Both the position numbers and the translations under genes were made by a program. From positions 127,274,927 through 127,338,926 of the forward strand of contig CM068367.1 in the NCBI GenBank assembly GCA_034769895.1: a DNA stretch of 64,000 nt, in the 5' to 3' direction. Below the pieces are notes generated by a model. It was not told where the DNA came from, searched no databases, and worked only from the letters and a program-made list of their open reading frames with translations. Each line of letters begins with the position of its first letter. Within the stretch, counting starts at the first letter, position 1. The DNA is from Magicicada septendecula. Its lineage: Eukaryota; Arthropoda; Insecta; Hemiptera; Cicadidae. Of the stretch, positions 11,114-23,500 are shown in pieces.

Positions 11114-13528
11114 TAGAAATTATATCCATTCTGTCAAAGGAAACTTAACTTCTGAAATATACTTTTTAAGTCAATACAACATACACAATTCAACCCGAAA
11201 TGAAAAAACCCTATTTTTTATTTATTGCTAAGAATATATAATTTCTTATGTATTTGTTTATGAATAACATTATGTGTAGACTAGAGGAAATCAGGCAGTG
11301 ATTATATAAATGTACATAAATATTCCTTTTAAATCTATTTAAACAAAAAATTTTACATTATATTTATTTAAAATGAATCAAAGATTTTTCATTAACAGTC
11401 TTTTTTTTTGTAATAACACTTAACTAATTAACATAATTTTAGATAAAAGTAATAATTATACACTTATCATACACACATATAATTTTACTTCCATATTTAT
11501 ATCTTCTCTTCCCTTTTTTTTACAAGAATATTGTCACCAAGCACTATATTTTTTTTTTACACAAATGGTGATTGGCAATACTGAGCAATGAAATACAAGT
11601 CAATTAATAGTTTACATATATATACATCCATACATACATACCAATTAGTGACTTGTATAATACACAGAACACAACTACAAACAAATGATATGAGTACATG
11701 TTGTGGTTTATTCCATTTTAATTATTATTATTTTTTTTTTTGCATTAGATAGAACATGTATTGTAACTAACTCCTGCACAGTATGACTGATGAATTAATT
11801 TCATGCATAAAATTCTGTTCACATTTACAAATAATTTCACAATACAGTGGAGTAACATGCTTTTATGTATTCCTTTAATTTGAACTAACAAATATTCTTT
11901 GCTGCAGCCTCTTGTTGCACTGAATATTATTACAAGAATTTTTATTACTGGTACGTACACATATATTTTAATGTACTTGCATTTCTGTAAGTTAGTTAAA
12001 AAAAAGTGTAGATTATAATACACTGTACTCAAATTAAAAACACAAGTTATTCAAGTTTTGTTCAATTTGTTTACATTTATAATTAAAGAATGCACAGAGT
12101 TAAAGAGCAAAACAGAAATACAAAAATCAAATACAAAGCACATATAAAAAAAGTACAAGAAGCTAATATTTTAATTCTAATTGTAATATTGAGGCTTTTT
12201 GTTTTGTCTGAGCAACAGGTATATATATATATAATAAACGAGTTTTTAATTTGTTTTTAATAGTTTGGGTAATAAAAAAAGTTACTTATGATACCAACTT
12301 TAAGAATAAAATTTTTGAAAACATTTCTCTTACAAAACCATGATGTTTTTATGACTGAAAAATGGACAAAAAAACATATAACAGAAAGGAAAGTTATAGT
12401 AGAAATGTCTTATACACAGCATACAATAATGAGACTTTAATTCACATGTTTAGGCAAACGAAACAGATATAACATTTATAGTAAATTATTATGAAACATA
12501 AGTGCACATAACTTGAGTATGTGTACACAGCGAATTCTTCAAAAGGACAAGTTTTTAGTTAGTATAAACTAAAAATGCAGAAACACGTTCGTTAGATAGA
12601 TTACTTCTGAAAGTTATCTGAATTATAGATTGAATTTTTTGTGTCATTTCTTATAGTTACAATGTTTTTACAGGCTTCTATGAACTAAGTAGGATACATA
12701 TTGGTTACATATTTACTGCATAGAAAGTATGAAGTACTTGATAAATTAAGTCCAATGAACTGTGCCAATAACGCACATCAAACCGTCAAAGAAACTGAAT
12801 TTTTTGTAAATTTATGTACTCATTTGTTACTTTTTTAACCTGCCTAATGCTTTTATTCATTCACTGTATCAATTCTAAATTATCGAGTGTTGTATTTTCT
12901 TTTTCTTACGTGTCAGACACAAGTCTATACTGAATGTTTAACTGTGCATCTTTTTGTATGCATGTTGCGATAGATCATTTGCGTGTACTGTCGACGTAAA
13001 AATAGTGACAACAGTTGTACTATTTGATAATAATTTGTTGTAGTACAAAATGGTTAAGTGTGTGATCATGTTTTATTTACAGGAAGACTAAAAATTATAT
13101 TTTTATATAAAAAAAATATTGCTTTATAATAGCTGCATATGTATATGCTGTAATGACGTTATTATTTATTTATATATATATGTATATTATTCTTTTATTC
13201 ATATGTGGCATGATAATAAAACCTCTTTCCAGTTTTTTTTTTACCCTAAAAAGACACAACTTGAACGCAGGCAGCATACACACAGTCTTACACAAATGCG
13301 CGCACAACATATACATCACACATTTATTAAAAAAAAAAATACATAATACACATGTATACATTCGAAAAAATGTTTTACAACTTAAACACCAAATTTGGCA
13401 ATCTGTAAAAAGCTAGCACATATTTCTACAATGATGTTTTTATCACAGGATCGAAGGAAGGGGTATATATGTGTATACATAATAACCTATAACACTATAT
13501 ATATAGCATTTAGACTAACAATTTACAG

Positions 13529-13530
13529 TT

Positions 13531-13580
<50 letters not shown>
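13529..13580. repeat. (TAA)n trinucleotide array
   Basis: About 16 copies of the ATA/TAA unit without interruption. No LINE coding sequence precedes it, so it is a plain microsatellite or the tail of an unrecognisable element. Confidence 0.9.
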
Positions 13581-13582
<2 letters not shown>

Positions 13583-15026
13583 TAATTTAAATGCTAATAA
13601 TACACTGAAGCAGTATTTTATTTCTACAGTAAAACAACAGTAAAGTGTGACATGAGGCTGGGATGGGAGGTGAATGAACCGTTTTTAATTAAACAAATAA
13701 TATTGAAAGGTAGTATCTTGAGAATGTTGAGTGAATGCAGAGAAGGCACAGTTCTATGTTTAACAGTTCACTTCTGACTTTTTTCCTGTAATATTCTATT
13801 TTGTCTGGTTTCTAAAGATTATTTCCTTTCTGTTCTATTTGACTTTAGGTTTGTAACTTTTTTTTTCTTTGTTGGTATTAATAAAGTATCTTAAGAGACA
13901 TAATCTGTTCTTAACCTTTGAAATTATTTTAAAACTGTGCCATTTGCAGAAAGCTGACAATAGGGGGGTTTCTTGATATTACCTAGCTGTAAGAACTGCA
14001 AGATAAAAAACACATTTTTTTTGTAATGCTATATAATACTATTTTAAAGTCAAAGGGACATAAAACAAATTTTGAATACAAGTTTGCATAAACTTGACTT
14101 ATGCTGGAAAAATACTAAACAGTTGTCAAGGAAATAATTTAAGAGAAAATATTTAAAAAAAACTTTGTCTCACTCAAACCAGAAAAAATGAGTCAGGTCT
14201 TTATTATCATTGAATTACAAACTTATTCACAATCAATTTAACCTCTTTATTCAATCAGATTTTTATGTAATACAATTATATTTGAAAACTACAATCATTG
14301 CCCAGATGGGCTGAATTTTCCTACTTGTTACGAAGGTCAAAATGCTTCTGACAATATAAAATATTAACAATGAAAGGAATTTTTAAATTTGTTACATATT
14401 TTTATACCTATTCAATAATCAACTGTTTTCATCACAAAGTTATCATCATTCTCATCATTCTGTTCGTATTAAAATTAAACAAATTCGTTTGGACATAACG
14501 TTATTCTAATAGTTTTATATATACTCTTAACATTAAATAGGCACATTATTAAAACAATTTAAAATATTAACCTTAATAATTACATTCAAATTATGCTTAA
14601 GATCTGAAGGTCATACAATGGGAATTTTGAGTTCACTATCAACACAAATATAGTACAAGTAACTTATTAAACTAAATAATAATTATTATACTTACAAAAC
14701 AACTCTTGACACTATTTACAAGCAACTAATAATTTTTTATTTATTTTCCAGTTTTAAATAGAACAAACAAGTTTATAAAGTGTAATCATTGTAATATTAT
14801 TTACAAAGAAACATTACAATGTTTATCCTTTTTTTAAAAAAAGTTACAATAAATAAAAGGTAATTAAAAAAACATTTTTTAGTATAATTTTTGTTTAAAT
14901 TAATGTGAAAGTTGCTATGGAAAAGTGACAAACGCTACCATTAATTTAGTCTTATGCTTCTCAGTCCTTGTTCAATCACGTGCTAACATACACAAATGAA
15001 TACATTAATAAGACTAGGATATTTCT

Positions 15027-15032
15027 TTTATT
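15027..15032 (-). promoter_or_regulatory. candidate proximal poly(A) signal of NRBP
   Basis: AATAAA on the minus strand about 430 nt after the NRBP stop codon. It is the first perfect hexamer I found downstream. In DNA this AT-rich several such hexamers occur by chance, so actual use is inferred only. Confidence 0.3.
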
Positions 15033-15459
15033 TTCCGCAATAAGCTCGATAGTTAAAAAAAATTATAGATCTTGAAGGAATATCATAATGGATGAGGAAC
15101 CCAAATACAAAAGTACATAATAACACAAATATCAATCTGAAATCTGACATTTAACAAAAATTATGTTACAATCAGGTTACAAGTTAATACTTTCTAAAAA
15201 AAAAATTTGTTTTCTTAAATTTGTTAGTTTACAATTTTGGATTGGGAATATCAAATTTTCAACAGACTACTGAAATTCATCCTCAAGATATTATGGTACT
15301 TCTCTGCTTGGGTTCCTGTCCAGACAAGATTTGTAATCTACCTTTCTACTTGGTAATTCTACAGGAGAAATATATATATCCAGCCTTATTGTTCCTTGCA
15401 ATAATTTTTCCCTATATGACAAAAGATTTACAAATGGCACTAAGGCCAAGAAGCTGCTA

Positions 15460-15609
15460 TTAACTGGTCGAATTAACTGTGGGTGCAGGGGGAAGCATTA
15501 ACCCTGAATCAGCTGTACCGTCAGTACCTCCATTACTTCCGCCTTGTCTTAAAACATTTCCACTGTTCAGTGTATCTTCAATAAGCGCTGCTATTTTCTG
15601 TCTATCAGC
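15460..15609 (-). CDS. NRBP1: NRBP terminal coding exon
   Basis: 49 codons and TAA: ADRQKIAALIEDTLNSGNVL, then a low-complexity GGSNGGTDGT tail ending PAPTVNSTS. The acceptor is GTCTGTTTCAG. The beginning matches the DQxKI-LLEETL helix of homologues; the tail is species-specific. Confidence 0.95.
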   Translation of the reverse strand, partial: ADRQKIAALIEDTLNSGNVLRQGGSNGGTDGTADSGLMLPPAPTVNSTS

Positions 15610-17465
15610 CTGAAACAGACAAAACCACAATAAATCTAATCAGTCTTTTAAATCATTAACCCTGTGGTTCTAAAACCGGACGTGTGTTTGAAATTTGTTA
15701 CAGCTGTTGGAGCTGCTTGGAATGCATCCACGAGATGGGACTCCGTCAATGTGAAGCCTGAGGACCATGAAAACCTGTACCACCTAGGTACATTCATCAA
15801 GGCAGCTTTCTGCACAATTATTTAAATAAGACTACAGTTGCACTCCTGGTCATATTAACTGATACTCTCCATTGTTCACCCACTCAACTTATGCAACCAA
15901 GCTGATTATTGCCACATCAATCACTACAATCAATCGTGTTTGTTAGTGAACATGGTCAATCAGACTTCAGGAAGCTTGGGCAGATCAATGTCATAAACTG
16001 AGAAAAGCATGAAACCTAAGATGCTGCCCTGCCCTGAAGGACACCAGCAGAATGGCTCTTTCCCGAAAAGAGAGCTATCCACTATTGTACAGAAAACACT
16101 GTTCCAAAGAAAGATAGCAGTCAAATGGACACTGCAGTCTGTTGTATGGATATATGCACCAAATTAGTTTAGGAGTGTTTCATATCACACGCACATTAAC
16201 ACATAATAAATTAATAGTTTTGAAAGTTTCAGAAAACATTTATGTAGCCATTCAGAAAATTAAATTATTTTTTTACTCAGAATTAGTATGATTCAATTTG
16301 TAGAAATGAAAATTATATGCTACTATACAGGAAAACTTTTTTTTTTAAACTACTGTTATTAAAGTTTAACAGTTACAAAAGACTGAAACAGTGCTATTAA
16401 CACATATATTTACATATAAATATAAACAGGTGCTATATTTTTAGGTATTATTATAATATATTAGGTATTATAAATAATTTCTAGGTATTATGGAAAAATT
16501 GCATATATTATAAGAAAACAAGCATTTAATTTAATGACTAATTAAAAAGGAAAACTGAAAAGTGTTAATTTTTTTATTTGCAAAAAAATGAAGGTTTGCT
16601 TTATTTATTGGCTAATTAAATAAGTCATTATAATTGTTTTTAATAATTTTGTGACTCACAGTTGAGATGATATTAACAATGACAAACTTCTTTTGTTGTC
16701 ATAAAAGTTTCCTTATAAAAATTAATCTTATTGAGCATTAATCTAACCTATTTATAGTATTTAGAACCTAACCTTGGCCAACAAATTTAGTTCACACAGA
16801 AGACTGGCACGTAACACTTACCTCGTTAATAAATCCAAAGTAGACGAGTTCTTGTGCAAGGACTAATGATGTGTCAATTTCGGAAACTAAACACGTTAAT
16901 TGTCTGTTCATCTTGTCATCCATTCGAAGCAAGATGGTCATCTGCAACATACACAGACATCATATATACATATATATATACACACACACATATATACATA
17001 GACATCATATATACATATATATACACACACACATATATACATATATATATATTTCAAACACTTTCTGCTACAGTCCGTTTCTTGATGTATATAATACTAT
17101 AATACTTATAACTATTTTACCTCAAGATGTATTTTTTTTTCTTTAGGGACATGTTTCGGGAGATCCTGTTCTCCCATCTTCAACCTTCGCCATCTTGCTT
17201 CTGGTGCAGTATTTGTGTGTTGGCTTCTGGATGTTATTATGGTGGTTTGTTGGTCTTTGGTCCTTCAATGTTGCATTATTGTGTGTGGTTGTGGTATCTG
17301 TTTTTGTATTTTGTGTATTTTCGATGTTGAGTGCTTTGAATATTGTGTCATGTTTTGTATTGATTTGTATGGCGAAGGTTGAAGATGGGAGAACAGGATC
17401 TCCCGAAACATGTCCCTAAAGAAAAAAAAATACATCTTGAGGTAAAATAGTTATAAGTATTATAG

Positions 17466-17508
<43 letters not shown>

Positions 17509-20500
17509 TACATATACATATATATATATACATATAATACACATTGAACTTTACACATGTTGGACAATTATGTATCAAGTTTACATGAAGAGCTAGTACT
17601 AGCCCATTAATTACTATTTGTCTAAAAACTCATATCCGTGAACAAAAAGTACGATGCCATTAAGTACATGCAAAACAGTTCAGAATGTCAATTGTTACCA
17701 TCAATTCACAGCTCTGATCCTTTGGTTTAACATTACACATCATATTTACAACTCGGCGTGCTTCTACATCTACTGGTTCTGGTGTCACTGACTTCACTGA
17801 CTCTGCAACTTCTGGTGAAATAGCACGAGGGCGTGGTGGTGGAGGTTGTCGCGCCCGATATGCAGTCAGCGGATAAATTCCAAACCTTAACATTACAAAA
17901 CCACCAAACTATTTAACAAGACAATAATAACACAACTGACAGAAACCGCATTAACATATAAATTTTAACCCAATTCTAAACACAAGTATGTCTGCGAGAA
18001 TACTTACTTGACATCCTCTACGAACTTTTCGAGTTTTTCTGTAACAGGAACATCACACATTTTCATCTGGACTCCAGGCCTATCAGGATGACAGATTTCA
18101 GCTACAACAACATCAGGACCATATAGTCTCTGCACTACTTCATCTGTTATTGACTCTGCCATTGTGTTTGCTGAAAAAAAAACAACATAAACAAAAGTGA
18201 ACAGGTTGGATACTGTAGACATCTAATGGTTTAAAAGGCCAATATCAGAAAAATAAAATTTGAATAAAATGACTGCAATTTTGCAAGACCCAACATTGTT
18301 TATACAAAAGCACTATTAAAGATTGTAACGATGAAACCCTATCCTTAATGAAAGAAACAGTTGATGAAGCAAGACCATTAATAAACGCTGAAGAAAATCC
18401 CAAAACTAAGACTAATAAAACCATGCCATTATCTGAAGTAGGGCCATTTTAAGCAAAGGCCCCGAAGTTTGATGGAACCACTCACTGGGCTATATTATCT
18501 TCGCAAATTTGAAACAGCCGCTTGCTTAAATAAATGAACAGAAGAAGAGAAAGGCCTTTTTACTCATTCTTGCTTTAAAAGGACCTACCCCAGAGCTAAT
18601 ACAGAAAGTGCCATCTGACAGTCAGAACATCTATGACGAATTAACAAAATTACAGTGCGGTGACCAGCATTTGTGCGAAGTGTACCGTGTTCAACTTAAA
18701 GTGAGGTGACAGTGTTCAGGGTTTGAAGCAAATGTTGACCAACTGACGAGACTGGCTTACCCTGAAGAATCAGAGGACTTCCGAACATTGATTGCTCACA
18801 TTGTGTTTATTCATGGTATCACAGTAGTAATTACAACAAGTGTTAAGAATGGCACGGCATCGTAGAGACCCTCTTGTTCATGCTCTCCATTTTGAAGCTG
18901 CCAAGTCGGCCACCTACATTAATCAAAGTAGTCAAATCATGTTGTAGTAATCATCATCACGTTGTAGTCAAACGGATTTAATGTCACTGTATCGTCATAA
19001 TGGATGGAATAAAGAGACGATTCAAGAACAACAGTTTAAGAAGTCAGTAGCGCCACAACAATCTTTCAAACCAAAGGATAAAGACAAAAGACCTAAGTGT
19101 TACAATTGTGGGAAAAGTGGCCAATCTTCAAGCACATTGTTGGCAGACGAAAAATCTGAGAGAAGAACGTGAATGCACCAATTGGAGATGTAAAGATACA
19201 GAACTGGACAGTCTCCACGGTTCATAAAACCACATGTAACCTGATTGTCAAAGTATTAATTAAAGACAAACCTGCAGCATTTACAGCTGACACGGGCGCT
19301 ACAGTCAACAGTTCATTGTGCGCCCTGACTTAGTCAGCAACCAACAGCATCAATTTAGTTCTTGTACAGTACAGACTTTAACTGGAAGCCCTGTCAAAGT
19401 ATTTGGTCAGGTGGGCATATGTGTATGCCTGGGTCCTCTCGAGTTCAGCCACCAAATGCTTGTTGCAGACATTGTCACTGAAGTGATTCTTGGCACTGAC
19501 ATTATGAATACCTACAGATTCGTTGTGGACTTCGGAGAGAATGTCCTGAGGGTTGGCCAAGAGAAGATAAAGCTTTGCATAGCTAAAATAACATGGTCCA
19601 CCAACCATTTGATCAAGCAAGTGGCATTAGACAAAAAAGAAGTCAACAGGTGTGGTCAAGAGGAACCCTTTCTATTGCAAGCGGAAATGGAAGGAGAACG
19701 AGCCGGGGAAGTAACAATATGTAAAACGACAAAAGAAGTGAACGGAAAGTCAACTATAGGTGTCGAGGAAAGGCTCTTGCTTGTTCCTAAGTTAATGGAA
19801 GCGCCTAGGGGAAAAGATGCTGAAGATAAAGTTACGCACGAGGTTGCTGACAAGAACCAAACAGACTTGGACCAGCTAATAGCGTATAGGTCATCAGTCA
19901 CGACACAATGGGAGTGATTCCAGCAAAACTAGTGGTTGAGCAGAAGTTTCATCTTCCTGGGAACTTGATGTTCAAATCACACAAGACTGAATTCGAAGAG
20001 CCGGAGAATTATTCTTCGCAAGTAGGCCAACTGTCTCGATTGGCTGGCAAATTATTCCTACTTCAGAGGCGGTTTGCCAGTTTGGGATGAACAGGCTTAA
20101 GGAGGGGGCAGTGTAACGATGAAGAGAGCGTCCGTCCACCTGCCCCTCCGCTAGTCGAGCTGGTGTAGCCTGAATCAAGCCCCACACACAAGTATGTTCC
20201 AGAAAGAACTTGAAATACTCATTATGTACATATGCTGCAGTAAGGATGAAAAGTTGTTCTCGAACATCTGTGCTACCTATAAAAGTAAGAGCGTCTGGCT
20301 TAGTCAGTCAGTTACAGTGAGCGATTTCCTTAGTGCAGATCGAGTTATTGTTGAAGATTAGTGCAAAGTGTTCACTGTGTTATAATTAGTGTGGAACTCT
20401 ATTACTTGTCATTATTATTGTGTGTGTGGACAAATTTAACATGAATTATTGTACGAGTTGATTACAAATGATTAATTGTGATTAATTAAAGCTGGGAATT

Positions 20501-23500
20501 AGTGAATTCACTGGTGTCTGTATTTTGTTTTCCACTGTACTATACAACTATCAGCGAGACCCTGTTGTAACAATATACAAAAGATTAGAGACATACCAAT
20601 GTTCACAGCCATTAAAAGCCTCATTAAAGAGAAGACAGAGAATTAGAAACGCTGTTATCATAAAAGGCTAAAAATCTTTATCGCATGAAGAAAGTTTAAA
20701 GAAACAAGAACAGATGGAACAAGTGTCTTATAAGGATGGATTCTGAAAGAGTAGTCCTAAAAATAAGGAGTTTTCCTAAGAGTAAGAGTTGTGGCAACTC
20801 TATTTTCAATTTTAAGACAAAACTGAAGTGGTAAATTACCAAAAGACAGAAGAGTTGTGGGAACTTGTAACAGGCGAGAAACTCAGGGGTTAGTTTTCTA
20901 ATACCATTAATTGTGGCAGATTGTTTGAAAGTTTGTTCAAAGAGGTGTCAAATAATGAAAGTTGGCAAACTGTGATAAACTCACAAGAGCTACATTAGTA
21001 TGTTTTAAAACAATTATATCCAATCGGAATAAATATATGTTACAACTGCTGACTGTAATAATTATTACCTGTGCTATTTACAAGTGTGTGTGCAGCTAGC
21101 AGTTTTAAAGAATGAACTTCAAACAGGACTGGATGGAAGAGAAGATCCCGTGCCGGGGGTCGAGCGGACGGTTCATGTGCTAAACACTTACGAATGAAGT
21201 CTTTCTGCTGTGGGTCGTCTAAGCTGTCGATTGTTCTGCTGATATGATCCTCTGTAACCAATGTTCCTGAATCACCATTGCCTTGGATCTCGAGTGCTGC
21301 CATTTCCAGCGCACACATTCCGAATGAATATATGTCAATTGCTGGACTAACAGATGCTGAAAACAAATACGAAAAACACAACGTACTTTAATATTTAAAT
21401 TCCTGAACTTCATATAATACTTTACCTATCAATAACAATATCAAATTGTTAATAACTGGGATAATTTAACTAATTTTAAATATCTTTCTATTATTATTTT
21501 GAAACCAGCTATTAAGTTTGAAACTAAAATAACAGAAATAACTGAATGTTGGAAAACTAAGTTTAAAAGAAAACTATACTGTTCTATCAACTAACTGTTT
21601 CTTTTCATATTAGTTCTTCTATGAACAGAACATCAAATTTCATATGATGTTGCAATTTATGATACGCTGAAAAACACACATAATAATACTTATAAAACTT
21701 ATACAATTTGATAGTATTACCAAACCAATTACAAACATGTAACAGAAACTTACACTTACCCAACCATGTGAGGAGGAGAATGCACTAAAAAACTGAAACT
21801 TTTCTTAATATATTCAAAATGGTTGTTGGCTAGTTTAACAAAATACAGTTAAAACATGACAGATGGATAACATTTAGAAAACAAATAGATGTAGGAAAAT
21901 ATCGTTTAAAGAATGAAAAATTCAGATTACCTGCATCAGTGTGGTTCATGCCTAAACACAGAAAATTAAAAATAAATGAAGGTTTATAAAGAGGCATGGA
22001 CATTTTCTACATAAGTTAAAAAATGATTTAAAACGAAGTAAAAAATATTAATTATTAAGGAAACTTATAAAAGAGATTTACAACTGTTTGAAACCATCGG
22101 TGAATGTGGCCAACTGGCCTACTCGATATGATTTTTGAAAAACTGTATCCTAAATTTCAATAACTTACCTGCAAAACCTGTAAAATAAAAGGATGATTAT
22201 TTTAATATAACATTTATACAAAGACTGCTGCACATTCGACCATGAACATGACACTCTAGCTTGAAGTGATATTTGTTAAATATCAAATGAACCAACAGCA
22301 ATTGTATAAAGCCAACGTACAAAACCAAACTATAAGCCTACATAAATTTCACACAAATTGCATGTATAAACACTGATTTATATGTACATAGGATCATCAC
22401 AATGAACCTGTACACTTATATTCTGAAGAAACTTTGTCCTGGTCTTCTAGAAACAGTTCAGGGTCAATATGATGTTCTTATAAAAGATAAAACAGTGTTT
22501 TAACAAGCTCAAGTTGAAGAAACTAAAAAGAAATTATGCTGACTTATAAACCACAAAACATATGATTAGTGATTAATTAGTTGTTTGGTTACCACCATAA
22601 AGGATTTTCTTTTGATGACATGAATATTGTGTAGCTTTTCACTACAACAGATTTGTCACAAATGAAAAGTTTTAATGGTGAAACTAAACAACAGAGATGT
22701 TAATCAACCATTGCTTCTTATGGTGAACTTACACTACTGCTAACATTTCTGTGTACAACCATTAAACCATTACCCTTTCTAGTAACTACAAACGTATTTG
22801 TTCATCTGTACGTTACAAAAAAGTACAATGTACAATTATATACAGAAATGTTTAGCCTCTGTATTTGCTTAATTTATTTATAATTACACACCATTTTCAC
22901 ACTCACCTCCGTATTCTGGGGCAATGAAGTGCATGTTCTTCATGTTTTCGCGACATGTTTTCACATGGTGATGTATTGTATCCGGTGCCACTGTAAAGAC
23001 CACACCAAAACAAAATATTAGTGAAATTATGACCTAAATTCCGTGCAGATGTTGGTCAATTGTATGACAAGCCGACCACAAAACAAACAGTTGACCCCCC
23101 ACCCAGCGTTTCGCCCCCACCCTCGCGTCCGCGTTCAACTGATTTACCTCATGGTCTCTTGTGTTAACCAACCATACATCTGCATTCCTGAAAACGAATC
23201 GACAAAACTGGTCAACTCATTTTTTTTTTTTTTTTTTTACCTATCAACTGTATATTGTTAATAATCTATACAGTAGTAGTCTATTTAAGATTTATCTAAT
23301 AACATTAAATACTCTAAAGCTGAGTGAATAAGTATATATCAATAAAGCTTTACCGGAGTTTTGACTTTTGCGACTTTACCTGATCCTATTTTCACGAGGC
23401 CATTGTGCTGAATAAATATGGTATCACACGTGAGGTTCCCATGGATGATGGGTGGTGAACAGGAATGCAAGTAACTGGAAAAAGAAATCATCACCGTTTT

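Larger units (their letters stand above)
8904..15459 (-). other. AT-rich region, possible long 3' UTR of NRBP plus intergenic DNA
   Basis: About 6.5 kb with no recognisable transposon protein or host exon on either strand. It lies directly downstream of the NRBP stop codon on the minus strand. It contains several AATAAA signals in that orientation, for example at 15,032-15,027, about 430 nt past the stop, and others near 14.74 kb and 14.2 kb. It also contains four minus-strand UGUAAAUA motifs (10,028; 13,074; 14,713; 14,798), the tandem duplication at 10.28 kb and several microsatellites. How much of it is transcribed cannot be told from sequence. Confidence 0.35.

Noticed and set aside
11011-11231. 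Open frame with Leu-Ser and Thr-His repeats
   Set aside because: Artefact of the TC/AC microsatellite.
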